From Mactromeris polynyma (taxonomy: Eukaryota; Mollusca; Bivalvia; Venerida; Mactridae), in contig JASFXZ010000010.1 of assembly GCA_032209605.1 (NCBI GenBank), positions 6,221,385 through 6,285,384 of the forward strand: a DNA stretch of 64,000 nucleotides. Reading direction: 5' to 3'. Both the position numbers and the translations under genes were made by a program. How positions within the stretch are numbered: position 1 is the first letter of the stretch; every line of letters begins with the position of its first letter. Shown in pieces: positions 46,718 to 58,072 of this stretch. The notes below the pieces were generated by a model. That model was given only the letters and a program-made list of their open reading frames with translations. It had not been told where the DNA came from and ran no database searches.

Positions 46718-48018
46718 TTAAAATACATAAATCGTTAATTGTTTAACAATAGATTGGTTCGTGGACGAGATTAGTTCAATAAATTTAGGAATGTTCGGTC
46801 TTTTCCAAAAATAGCATTTAATGAGATATTTTCTTAAATCGTAGAATAAAGGACATTCTAACATGAAATGAAATTCATCCTCTAATGTGTTGCATAGTTG
46901 ACATTTGCGTTCGGGCCTTGGAATTTTATGAGGTTTATGCCATCTACCTGTCTCAATTTCTAATCTGTGAGACGATACGCGTAGTCTAGATAGAGCAATT
47001 CTGAACTTACGAATTTTTACAAAATCTAAATATTGTTTAAAACCAAATAGAATAATACATATGAGCTAGCTCTTGTGGAATTGTTAAGTTGTCCTCTCCA
47101 GTCTTGAATAAATACATCATTAGCTCTTTGTTTGAAAATTTTTAAGAAATATTCTACATTATTCACTCCTTGGTATAGCCAAACTTCATAAAAACCCAAG
47201 TTTTCTAACAGCTGTTTTACTTGACATGCCCAATTGCTTTTATGTGGTAACAACACATTATCATTTAACATCATTTTATAGATAAGTTTTATATATTTTC
47301 TTTCATCATTACAAACACTTGTAATTTTCAGCCAAAAGCGTATTATATTTACCATTCTCATTATTTTTAAAGGTTTACGCCCAAATTCCCCATATATAAA
47401 ACTGTTTTGTGTGGATATCTTAACTCCTAGAAGGTTCTTTAAGAAATGCAAGTGAGTACGTTCTAATAGTTCGGCACTGGCAAATCCCCATATTTCAGAA
47501 CCATAACTCAATATGGGGAGTATCAATTTATCAAACAATGACAAAATCTGACTAACAGATAAAGTGGGAAATTTGATCAAATACGACTTCAGTTTAAAAA
47601 TTGCTTTACAAGCTTGACCGTTAAGCGTTTCAAATGTTTCTTTAAATGATCCCCCAGTTGAGAAAGTTATACCTAGATATGTAAAATGATTAACTATCTC
47701 TAGTTCTTGGTCGTTGTAAACGAATTTCAAATTGTGTCTCAGAGGTCCCCCTTTCCTAAACACCATAACTTTAGTTTTGCTAACGTTCACAACTAGTTTC
47801 CACTTCTGACACTAATCTTTCAACGTATTTAAACCAGACTGTAAGCTATGTTCGTCTTCAGCGAATAAAACAATATCATCTGCATATAATAGTAAAAATA
47901 TCTTCAGTGTATCTAGACTGACCCCTTTAAAACCATTAGTACATAAGTATTCTTCAAGATCATTGACAAATAAGGCAAAAATAAATGGTGATAGACAATC
48001 GCCTTGGCGAACGCCCAA
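46718..48018 (-). pseudogene. Non-LTR retrotransposon (LINE) reverse transcriptase, 3' half, broken
   Basis: Three minus-strand pieces follow in order. 48018-47812 carries GVRQGDCLSPFIFALFVNDL and the catalytic LLYADDIVLFAED motif (YADD). 47790-47026 (254 codons) carries the LINE thumb/connection region, with NVSKTKVMVFRKGG, FTYLGITFS and LPILSYGSEIWGF. From about 47030 to 46718, in another frame, lies the C-terminal region, with RVSSHRLEIETGRW and the zinc-knuckle-like CQLCNTLEDEFHFMLEC. One stop/frame change separates the first two pieces and a second lies near 47030. The endonuclease domain is missing, as in 5'-truncated LINEs. The motifs fit the jockey/CR1-type group; the exact clade is not assigned. 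The element is dead. Confidence 0.9.
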
Positions 48019-48346
48019 GTAACATTTACTTTATACGATGATAAGGAAATTGAAAGCGACTGTCTGATGTAGAGTGAAGAGCACAAGATTTTTCTTTACG
48101 GTCTCAAGGCCGATGAGCACATCAGGGGCCAACTTTTATTGCACTTGCTTCCGCTATACTGGTAGTATTCAAGAGGAAATCGACCATAAATCAATGTATT
48201 GTATTTGAAGTGCTAAAATAATAGTAACCTCAAGACCTAATCAGTGGATATAATTTTATATTAGGAATAGAAAAAGGTCACTCCACAGCCGACTGGGGGG
48301 GGGGGGGCAGGGCCCCCTCGCCCCACCCCCGTTGGAGCCGGGCCTG

Positions 48347-49603
48347 GGTCTTCCGAACATTTCCGAACGTGGTAAAAAACATACTATATAATTTTAAAGT
48401 GAAAAATATACCATTTTCCTTTTTAAATATTTTCTCAAATTTTTTCTCAAAATAAATACCGACTGACAGAGAAATAGTTATGTTTTATGAGACAATTTGC
48501 ATTTTGTTAATATCATTAACCGTTTTTAAATGACATTAAGTTAATTTCAGAGTAGAATATAGCACTGGTAACTGTTTTAAAGTTAATAAATACCCTTTTA
48601 CTTTTATTTTAAATAAAAGGTAAACTATTTGAATGAATGGGGAATATTGAAACATTACAAAACCGTTTGCATTTGTTTGATATCTTTAACGGATAAAAAG
48701 TTATACTAATTTAAAGCTAAACTCCTTCATAGTTCTATATAGGCATTTTTGCGCGGTATCGATTATCGGATGATGAGAATTCTGCCACATGAATGGATTT
48801 CGGTAAATTCACCGAAATTCAGTGGATTTCGGTAAGGTTACGTACCCTTTATCGAAAGGTTAACCAATCCGCGTCAATGTTACAAACGTTGTTCGGTTGA
48901 AGAGAAATTACCTTGGTGATTAAAGTGAAATTTGATAAGTTTACACAACACTGATATGCAAATAGCAAAAACATGTTAGTACGGTTGCGCCGAAAAAAAA
49001 TACAGCTACAATCCGGTTATTTCTGACCCCCCCCCCCCCCCCACTCCTCGTATATTTATTACCAGAATGAATAACAAAATAAGGTTCAAGGCATATATGA
49101 GAATGTCTGAAGTTGTAATGTAATTACTAAAATGAACAGTCTCATACAGTTTCCATCAGACTTGACCCCAAACACTATAAATGGAAAGTGAACTAACAGT
49201 CTTGTCATGAATATAGTGTCTGTGGATAGCATATTTGATGTATAAATTATTTAGATAGTAATATAACTTTAAGACACGATTTAGACATCCATCGTATGTA
49301 AGTAGAACGATTGTAAGTTTTTTTTTATATAGTTTGATCTTATTCAATGCCTAGGAGTATAATGAGTACGTATGAAAACATGAATGACAAATTTCTATAG
49401 TTTTGTCTGTTGTCAATATTCTGTAATTGTCTGTCATCGACACTTACAGACGTAATTGTTTTTGTCAACGTTAATCACACATGTAATTGTCTGTAAACAT
49501 CACTCAACTACGTATATGCATTTCATCATCACACACTCGCGTAATTGTCCGTCAATTCACTACTGTCTCTCACCGTCACTCAGACAATTAACAGTTGTCA
49601 ACC
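48347..49603. other. Intergenic stretch downstream of the NXPE-like gene
   Basis: No gene recognised. It includes a C-run at about 49027-49042, and a G-run lies just before the segment at about 48296-48307. Such runs are assembly risks. The 63-codon frame at 49156-49347 has no recognisable similarity. Recurrent TAATTGTCTGT/TAATTGTCCGT motifs at about 49430-49560 form a weak degenerate repeat. Confidence 0.4.
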
Positions 49604-51334
49604 TTACTCACACACATAACTGAACATTTGATTTACCATTCCACGAACAATAAAGTCGTCTGGGTGTAAGAGTTCTGAATTAACTGCAGTGGTTGCATCT
49701 CTGTTATCCAAGTATATAATTTTGTCATACATTCCTTTGAACACATCTTTCATAACATCAATGAAAACATATCCACTTACATCACTTTTTCCTCCATTAG
49801 GAGATATGGTAGTAAATGTGTGTGGCATTTTAAGCAACACTTTTGCTAACGAATTTCGTTTAATCAGTCGTTCCACTCCTTCTCGAAGTTTCAGCATTTT
49901 TTCTCTGAAATATCGCTGATGATATCCCCTCAAATGTGTGTATATACCGATTACAACAATGGCTTTTTGGTTTGAAGGGATCTTGTCCAACTTTTTTGTT
50001 ACCGATTCTAGTTTTCCAGGCATGGTCTTTTTTGACACGCGTGCTTGGAAAGGAAAATTATGAGTCTCATATGTTGTAGTGAAGTTATAGTCCTCATTCA
50101 AGCATGCTGACCATTGGAACCATTTGGCAGTTTTCCAGGATTCAGTGTATTGAATACATTTAAAACGGTGCATAATATCAACATACCATTGTCGAAGAGT
50201 GGAATCCCCGATCAAATAGACAGTCTTGTCCTTCAAACACCTTGGCATGGTTTTGACATCAACTCCTTGACAATGTCGTAAAATCCATTGTTCTCTATAG
50301 AAGAATCCAGTCCTTCCAGTATTGTACCATAAGTGAGTAGTGTTGTATTTTACACATGACTGTTCTGGTAATATTACAATTTCGTCTGATGTCGACATCT
50401 CTGCATTTGATGCATATACTTTTACTGACAGATTTTGTTGAATTTTCTTATGTACTCCCAATAAAGCCAAATTCTCGCAATCTGTCAGTGGAAATTTTGT
50501 TGTAACATCGGATGGATCTGTAAGATGCCAATCTTTGCACTGAAGATGAGAATTTATTGGACTCCCACAATACCACTGATGTCCGGAGTTCAACGCGGTA
50601 AAATTACACAAGTCTTTGTAGTGTGTTTCTTCAATTAACCGTTTTGCATCAGGATGACAAAGTACGGTTTCTTTGTACTTACCATTCGTAAATGTTCCCA
50701 TAATTGTATTCAGTGTCAGATACATATGTCTCAGTCTATATGATGCAGCAATAGCTTCTCTGGTGTAGTCAATGACCACATTAATAACTGATGTTCCGGT
50801 CCATAACGCTTCAAATTCTACCAAGTATGTACCATCAAGACGATCAGTGACCACACCTGTGGAATATGCCCCAAACGAACTGTTAGACATCGTCGAAAGA
50901 ATAAGATGCCATCCTTCATTTATGCGTTTCCCATAGCCGTTATTGAGTTGCACCAATACACGTATTTTATCTCCAAGATTATACTTATTTATGACGGAAT
51001 CTATAATTTTAATACTAGATTTCGTTGCTGATGGAAGATTCCTGAAGTCCTTGCATGGATAGATACGCAAAGCTTCTTCTTCAGACATGATTGTTCTTCC
51101 TTGCCGATTTTTATCATTAAACATCTTCGCTGTAGAAATGACATCCTGACTATTCATCATCGGTTGTGGAATAAGCTTATTTGTTTCTTTTGTCCCTGGT
51201 CCGATGTGTACAACACATATGATTATGACAATCAAGATTACCAATAATACCGTAAATTTTGTATTCCTTAACATCATGTACCCTATAACGTAACCACAAT
51301 GACAAATTAATATTTCTTTATGACATATAGTCAC
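49604..51334 (-). CDS. NXPE family protein (neurexophilin-like and PC-esterase domains)
   Basis: A single uninterrupted frame of 576 codons encodes a predicted type II membrane or secreted protein. A hydrophobic segment (about residues 27-43) follows a short basic stretch. Met21 gives a 556-residue protein with this segment close to the N-terminus and may be the true start; vertebrate NXPE proteins are about 550-560 residues. Residues about 95-215 fit the neurexophilin-like/Ig-type region, and residues about 250-576 the PC-esterase region, with VYLIGDSTLRQWY (GDS nucleophile motif, Ser378) and LHPDD near the C-terminus (His557). Many Cys and N-glycosylation sequons support an extracytoplasmic location. 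PC-esterase domains act on, or are thought to act on, acylated glycans; the substrate here is unknown. The coding region has no intron, which is worth comparing with other family members. A dead gypsy copy lies just upstream. No promoter motif was recognised. Confidence 0.88.
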   Translation of the reverse strand: MTICHKEILICHCGYVIGYMMLRNTKFTVLLVILIVIIICVVHIGPGTKETNKLIPQPMMNSQDVISTAKMFNDKNRQGRTIMSEEEALRIYPCKDFRNLPSATKSSIKIIDSVINKYNLGDKIRVLVQLNNGYGKRINEGWHLILSTMSNSSFGAYSTGVVTDRLDGTYLVEFEALWTGTSVINVVIDYTREAIAASYRLRHMYLTLNTIMGTFTNGKYKETVLCHPDAKRLIEETHYKDLCNFTALNSGHQWYCGSPINSHLQCKDWHLTDPSDVTTKFPLTDCENLALLGVHKKIQQNLSVKVYASNAEMSTSDEIVILPEQSCVKYNTTHLWYNTGRTGFFYREQWILRHCQGVDVKTMPRCLKDKTVYLIGDSTLRQWYVDIMHRFKCIQYTESWKTAKWFQWSACLNEDYNFTTTYETHNFPFQARVSKKTMPGKLESVTKKLDKIPSNQKAIVVIGIYTHLRGYHQRYFREKMLKLREGVERLIKRNSLAKVLLKMPHTFTTISPNGGKSDVSGYVFIDVMKDVFKGMYDKIIYLDNRDATTAVNSELLHPDDFIVRGMVNQMFSYVCE

Positions 51335-51584
51335 GGAACTTCCGGTTTAATCAAAACAATATTTGGGCAACTCCATAATAAAAGTATAGAAATGAACGAC
51401 ACAGTTATTTTTCAAAATTGTCTGTTAACTCAGCTATGGTTGGTAAATACTACAAACATAAGGTCGTTCAGGCATGCAGTTTTATAATCAAAGGACTGAT
51501 GGTCCTAGGAGGCGCTCCAAGGCAAGACTGCTCGTTTTCGATATTATCGTATTAGAAATTAATACGCTACTATTCGGGTAAACT

Positions 51585-53619
51585 CAAAAAGATGGTGTAA
51601 AAGCTGATAAATCGAAGGTTACAGCTGTGGAACAAATGAAAGCACCAGCAAACAAGAGTGAACTTATGCCATTTCTTGGATTTATCCAATACTTGGCTAA
51701 TTTCTACCAAATTTGTCAAGCAAGTCGGAAAATCTAAGAATTCTGTTGAAAAAGGATGTTATATTTGAATGGGGACAGGAGCAACAAAAATGTTTTGAAG
51801 AGTTAAAGCGGTTAGTGACAAATGCACCAGTGTGTCGTTATTTTGATGTCAGAAAATCAATAACACTCACTGTTGACAGTAGTTCGAAGGCTTTAGGTGC
51901 CGCACTAGTGCAAGAAGGAAACCCATTCGCTTTTGCATCTCAGTCATTAACCCCTACACAACAGAAGTACTCTCAAATTGAGAAGGAAACTTTGGCAATT
52001 TTATTTGCAGTGCGAAAATTTAGACAGTACATTTATGGTCAAACTGTCAGGGTAGAATCAGATCACAAACCATTGGAAACCTTGTTTAAAAGAGGTTTAC
52101 ATGAGGTTCCACTCAGACTTCCGAGGATGATGTTTGAATTGTCGGAGTATGACTTAAGGTAACGTTTAAGCCCGGCAAGACAATGTTCTTAACAGATACG
52201 CTGTCAAGAAACTACATGTCTGAGCAGAGTGAATTGCTGCTGGAAGACGAATATAAAATCGCGGTAATAGAAAATTACATATCAATGTCACATGCCTTAT
52301 GTGAAGAGATCAAGACAGCAGCAGAACATGATTACGAAATGAATTTGTTGAAGAAAACAATGGAAAATGGATGGCCTGAAAGAAGATGTCAGGTACCAGA
52401 TGGAATAAAACCTCACTGGAACATAAAATATGACATTTCAGTTATAGATGGACTTGTATTGAAAGGATACAAGGTAGTGATACCTAGATCACTTAGGTTC
52501 AAAATGTTAAATATTTTACATGAATCACATCTTGGTATAGTTAAAACAAAAGCACAGGCACGTGAAACAGTGTACTGGCCATCAATCAACCAAGAAATTG
52601 AAGACAAGATTGGAAAGTGTGAAATATGTTCAAAGAATCAAGCGCAAAACCACAAAGAACCAATGATGAAAATTGAACAATCAGACAGGCCTTACTGTAA
52701 AGTAACTGTGGATATTTTTGAATTGAGAGGAAAACAATATTTACTTTCAGTGGACTATTTCTCCAAGTGGCTAGAGGTGTCAAAATTAGATAACCTCACC
52801 GCTAAAAATGTACAATGTAATTGCTTACTTAAAGTCGCATATTTCAAAGTATGGAATACCTGAGGAGATAATCAGTGATAACGGACCACAATATGCGAGT
52901 GCTGAATTTCGTCAGTTTTCTCAAAATTATGTATTTAAACACACCACATCAAGCCCATTACACTACCAGTCACATGGGCAGGTAGAGAGAACTGTAAGAA
53001 CAGTAAAAAACCTCCTGAAAAAGGCACAAGATCCATATTTGGCTCTGTTAAACTACAGAAATACACCTGTAGAAGGACTAACTTTATGACCTGCGCAAAT
53101 GCTAATGGGTCGAAGCTTAAGAACAAAGTTACCTGTGACGAAATATCTGTTAAAACAGCAAATTCGGGGACAATCAGACAGGAGCTTAGAAAACGACAAG
53201 ACATAGCCAAACAAAATTAAGACAGGCATGCTGGTAAAGTACCTAAACCAATTCAGCCCGGACAATATGTCATGTTTAGAAAAAACAACACCTGGAATAA
53301 TGGGACAATAGAACAGTACCATGAATTGCCACGATCTTACATTATAAAATCACCAGAGGGCAAATACTTTCGTAGGAATCGGCGTCAGATTCGGCCCACA
53401 AAAGTCCCACCAGTTGACACATCACCGGAGGAAAATCCTACATTACAAACGGGGGAGAAGAATACCCTAATGGCAAGACAATCGTCATTTGGTCAACAAC
53501 AACATCAGCAGCAACAACAACCACCGCCTGTGCAGAATCAGCCCAAGCCATGTGTTACAAGATACGGCAGATCGGTTCAACCACCAGACAAATTCTCGCC
53601 AGACAAATATACAAAGTGA
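51585..53619 (+). pseudogene. Ty3/gypsy pol fragment (RT end, RNase H, integrase), frameshifted
   Basis: Pieces follow in pol order. The end of the reverse transcriptase contains ADKSKVTAVEQMKAP and FLGFIQYLANF (about 51600-51705). RNase H follows, with LTVDSSSKALGAALVQE and the active-site-like ESDHKPLE (51713-52162). The integrase zinc-binding motif is HESHLG...CEICSKN (about 52525-52640). The integrase core has Asp in VTVDIFE (about 52705), Asp in ISDNGPQY (about 52875) and Glu in GQVERTVRTVK (about 52985). A C-terminal segment (53272-53619) has YRNRRQIRPT-like and TRYGRSVQPPDKF motifs and a poly-Gln run. Frame changes or stops occur near 51705, 52160, 52810-52860 and 53090-53270. The 5' part of pol, gag and both LTRs were not found. 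The copy is a different and younger-looking lineage than the one at 1.9-3.4 kb. Confidence 0.9.
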
Positions 53620-54499
53620 TCCTTTCAAATGGATTTAAACAGTGTTCAGCAATGTATTCTTTTAATATTTTGTTTAATATTGTACTAAACATGAAAACAT
53701 TGGTACAGAGAAAATTCGTATAATCAAGAAATAACTGATATCATATGTATTGTGTTCTAGAGATATCCGATTCTCTAAAGTGGATTTAATTAGATTGTTG
53801 ACCTACATGTGGAAAACAAATGCTAAATATATTTCTAATCTTGGTAAAAATGTCAGTATGAAAGATATAGTCAATTTATCTAGAATATAAAGTTTTACAT
53901 GAATGATTAACTATTATCAACTATTTCTGCATGGTTCCAATATTGGGCTTCTGCACTGTTCAATTCCATGCAAATGTCTAAAGATGTTTTCACACAGGAG
54001 TAAATTTGCACATAGCAATTTTGTAAACGTCATCACTAAATTTATGTGTTGGAGTCCATCAAATTAAATGGTAATAATGAGCCTTTACTTGCTCTTTATT
54101 ATTACAGAAATCACCACAAATAGCCTTTATTTTGCCAAATTGCAACGTTTATGAAATATTTATTTTCATTAACGCTTGCTAGAAAGCCTGTTAGTTACAG
54201 CTGTATAGGTCGTTTCTCTTTATGAACTTGGCAACTGTTGCCAATTTTGGTGCTGAATATTTCTGTATTATGTTTATATCACAGTAGGCTTGTTCTGTAT
54301 ACAAGGTGTTGTTGCAGATGTGACCCTTTTTATTGACAAGCTGTGCTTTCATGTGGCAGTATGTTGCAGCCATTACATCAAATGTTCATTAATAGAGAAC
54401 TGTTCGGTAAAGCTCTGATGAACATAAGTGATGCAATCAAACTCAGGATAAAACTGTAGAATAATTTTGTTCGCTGTGGTCGTGTGGATTGTCGATATC
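53620..54499. other. Intergenic stretch, nothing recognised
   Basis: No LTR-like terminal sequence could be recognised after the gypsy fragment. The minus-strand 60-codon frame at 54191-54373 has no recognisable similarity. Confidence 0.4.
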
Positions 54500-55282
54500 A
54501 TGCCCCATGATGGCCCCATACTGCTCACAATGGTCCCATATGTATTTGCCCATAATGGTCCCGTATGTGTTTGCCCATAATGGTCCTATATGTGTTTGCC
54601 CATAATGGTCCCGTATGTATTTGCCCATAATGTTCCTATATGTGTTTGCCCATAATGGTCCCGTATGTGTTTGCCCATAATGGTCCCGTATGTGTTTGCC
54701 CATAATGGTCCCGTATGTGTTTGCCCATAATGTTCCTATATGTGTTTGCCCATAATGGTCCTATATGTGTTTGCCCATACTGTTCCTATATGTGTTTGCC
54801 CATAATGTTCCTATATGTGTTTGCCCATAATGGTCCTATATGTGTTTGCCCATAATGGTCCTATATGTGTTTGCCCATAATGTTCCTATATATATGTGTT
54901 TGCCCATAATGGTCCTATATGTGTTTGCCCATACTGTTCCTATATGTGTTTGCCCATAATGTTCCTATATGTGTTTGCCCATAATGGTCCTATATGTGTT
55001 TGCCCATAATGGTCCTATATGTGTTTGCCCATAATGTTCCTATATGTGTTTGCCCATAATGGTCCTATATGTGTTTGCCCATAATGGTCCTATATGTGTT
55101 TGCCCATAATGTTCCTATATGTGTTTGCCCATAATGGTCCTATATGTGTTTGCCCATAATGGTCCTATATGTGTTTGCCCATAATGGTCCCGTATGTGTT
55201 TGCCCATAATGGTCCTATATGTGTTTGCCCATAATGTCCCTATATGTGTTTGCCCATAATGTTCCTATATGTGTTTGCCCAT
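54500..55282 (+). repeat. 25-bp satellite array, second locus, about 30 units
   Basis: Same unit as at 38.2-43.1 kb (TATATGTGTTTGCCCATAAT plus GTTCC/GGTCC), here with the extra variant CCCGTATG and almost no CTCATAAT form. The array begins with degenerate units (GATGGCCCCATACTGCTCAC). A block of about 250 bp, including CCATACTGTTCC, appears twice (about 54750-54890 and 54905-55040). The minus-strand frame 54443-54703 is a repeat translation. Confidence 0.96.
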
Positions 55283-55433
55283 ATTGGTCCCATACTGAGC
55301 CAACATTGGTCCCATGTTGGACCCATATCAAGGCCCATATGGGTCCCATGCAAATCCCTGTTGCACTTTCCATCCTGGGACCCACATGGGCTGCCCATAT
55401 AGGGCGCATATAGAAATCGTCATGGGCCCCAAA
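55283..55433 (+). repeat. Conserved tail of the 25-bp satellite element, copy 2
   Basis: 151 bp identical to 43128-43278 except at four positions. Similarity stops right after GGGCCCCAAA, which marks either the end of the mobile unit or a truncation. The opposing 64-codon frames at 55215-55413 are artefacts. Confidence 0.9.
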
Positions 55434-57552
55434 AAGCTCAGCATACAGCGAGTGTAAACATAAATGCGAGAAATTAGGTTAAAATTAACTGGGCGACAAG
55501 ATAAGAAATAACTACTTATTGCATTAATATTGAATTTCCGAATTTTGACGGGACACTATTAGCACGTTAATTACTATATTTTAGGGTATACATGTAGTTA
55601 GATATGTAAATACTCGGGATAATGCAGATATTTAAAAATGTATTAACGCCATAAATTAAGAGACCAACATAGTTGTGGGCATGATATGCAAACATATACA
55701 TTGTGTTTAAAATGTATCTGGCTCATCTTAACGCAAAAATATTTGAATGGGCTCATTCAGTGCTGTTGCTACAATGGCTAAAACATCTTCAATTCTTAAT
55801 TTTGGGCTCCTTTTACACAAGTAAGTTTTCCAGTGCGCCATGCAAAATCATGCTGTGTTAAATGTTGGTTGATATTCTAATATATGTATCGATCTAACCT
55901 CGAATTTACCATAAAATCACGAATAATGATTATGTAACAATCGGTTTCTGCATTTGTTAAAGGTAATCATTATTGAAGGTCTTTTTAAAAAAAATGCCTG
56001 GCCCGTTATGTCCCTAAATAATGACCTAAGTGTCCGTAATGCCCGTGGTCCGTAGTGTCCTGACACCCGCGAGATACGTCTCTTTTGACCTCCCCGTGAA
56101 TAGCGTGTACTGATTTACTTATTCGTAAGATTACTGTCATACTAACGACCGCGTTGATAAAATGGTTTATATGTCCGTGGTATAAATAATTGCACCCCAT
56201 CATCAAAAATACAAGATCATGTTTTTAATAGTATCAGACAAAATAAGTGTCATTATAATTTCTGTTGAAAAGAGACAAATGTATGTTTACGATACTAGAA
56301 AGCTTAGTAGCTACCATTATACAGTCTACCTAGCCGAAACTAAGTACAAGGCAAAACTTTATAATGCATAAAGAAATAAAGAAATGAAATCCAACGTAAT
56401 GAAAGGTATTGTTAAATGTGTAATTTAAATGATTTAGAAGATGAATTTCACTTCACATGCATATGTCATTGTTTCGAACTTTTACATAGGAAATATATAA
56501 TATTACAAAAGACTCTTTGTTTATTTTTTTAGAATTACTTCAATCAAATGAGAAAAAAACCTTTATATAACTTGGCCTTATTCACTCAACACGCACTTAA
56601 CCAGAGGAATATCAAACTTAACGTTAGAATTAATTTAGTTTATTCCCATTTCTTTTGTTTTGTTATTATCAGTTTATACAATCAGTTGTAATATTGATCT
56701 TTATGTAAGAAATAGGTAATTTAAGAACAAATATTACAATGCTATTGATGTTATTCCTTAATATATGTATTTATTTTTCACATCACATGATGATGTATTT
56801 GTGTACATATTTGCTAACGATGATGAGCTATAATCGCTCAAGTCGATAATAAACTTTATGTTCTGTTCATAATTCAATATATTTTTTACGAAAGATGCCA
56901 CAATAAGTATCATGAATGTATAAAACATTCTGGTAAATTAGTATTGCCCGGGGCAGTTTCATTATGCTGGCTAAACACACAGCGGGTGTCTAATTAAGTC
57001 GCGAACGATAATGATCATGAAATCATATCATAAATCGGTAAATCACGGACGCTTCCGAGTGTTTCCGACCACTATGTCCACTGATTTGCGACACTCGCAT
57101 CGATAACTATCGGCTTATCTGATGATGTGTATGGACTCGTATGGGGACTTAAAATTTCTTCAAAAGTTGAGTCTAATTGTTTATGAATCTGATACATAAT
57201 TGCATTGTATGTAATGTCAATCACTAGCACATGCGCAAGTTAGAAAAATATCGTTTCGATGTTACATATATTTGATAGTCATGATCGTTAATAATTCAAA
57301 TTAATACAGAATGCATGTGCATTAGAACACAGCAGTGTCATCACGGAAGTAATTAGACATGTTTAATTTTAGATATGATGTCTTGTCATTGACTTTCTGG
57401 TGTATTTGTCCGTTCAAATTTTATTTCCTTCGTGTTTCACAGTATTAAAGAAAGATTCAATTGTTACTGGGAGCGCCACATGCACTTGTGAGAGAATTCC
57501 TCCCCACACACCCAAAAAAAACACAGGCTGCAAAACATCAGACAATAAGGAA
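55434..57552. other. AT-rich intergenic stretch, nothing recognised
   Basis: No domain, RNA or tandem repeat seen over about 2.1 kb. The only open frame near 60 codons is 56006-56206 (-), without recognisable similarity. Confidence 0.45.
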
Positions 57553-58072
57553 GTGCAAGGGTAAACATGTATTGGAATATGTGTGTAAGGGTAGACATGT
57601 ATGGGAATATGGGTGTAAGGGTAGACATGTATGGGAATATGGGTGTAAGGGTAAACATGTATGGGAATATGGGTGTAAGGGTAGACATGTATGGGAATAT
57701 GGGTGTAAGGGTAAACATGTATGGGAATATGGGTGTAAGGGTAGACATGTATGGGAATATGGGTGTAAGGGTAGACATGTATGGGAATATGGGTGTAAGG
57801 GTAAACATGTATGGGAATATGGGTGTAAGGGTAAACATGTATGGGAATATGGGTGTAAGGGTAGACATGTATGGGAATATGGGTGTAAGGGTAAACATGT
57901 ATGGGAATATGGGTGTAAGGGTAAACATGTATGGGAATATGGGTGTAAGGGTAAACATGTATGGGAATATGGGTGTAAGGGTAGACATGTATGGGAATAT
58001 GTGTGTAAGGGTAGACATGTATGGGAATATGGGTGTAAGGGTAAACATGTATGGGAATATGGGTGTAAGGGG
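57553..58072 (+). repeat. 30-bp minisatellite, 17 units with two alternating unit types
   Basis: The unit is GTAAGGGTAGACATGTATGG followed by GAATATGGGT. Almost the only variation is GTAGAC against GTAAAC, plus two GTGTGTAAG forms. In order, the units read (A for GTAAAC, G for GTAGAC): A G G A G A G G A A G A A A G G A. Thirty is a multiple of three and the unit has no stop in four frames, so frames of 194-221 codons appear on both strands (for example 57461-58102 +, 57567-58232 +, 57464-58048 -, 57538-58143 -). None has coding support beyond the repeat. Confidence 0.95.

Larger units (their letters stand above)
43621..48346. mobile_element. Candidate 4.7-kb DNA transposon with short inverted ends
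   Basis: The left end reads CAGGCCCGGATCCAG. The reverse complement of the right end reads CAGGCCCGGCTCCAA. Both are followed inwards by G-rich tracts. The bases just outside are GGTCT on both sides (43616-43620 and 48347-48351), as a 5-bp target duplication would give. No transposase was recognised inside. The interval holds a duplicated 190-bp block, a (TA)n tract, two tRNA-like segments and a LINE fragment. It could be one large non-autonomous element with later insertions. Alternatively the two ends belong to different small elements in opposite orientation and the GGTCT match is chance. Confidence 0.45.

Noticed and set aside
49689..49919. Plus-strand frame inside the NXPE-like gene
   Set aside because: Antisense shadow of a well-supported coding region.
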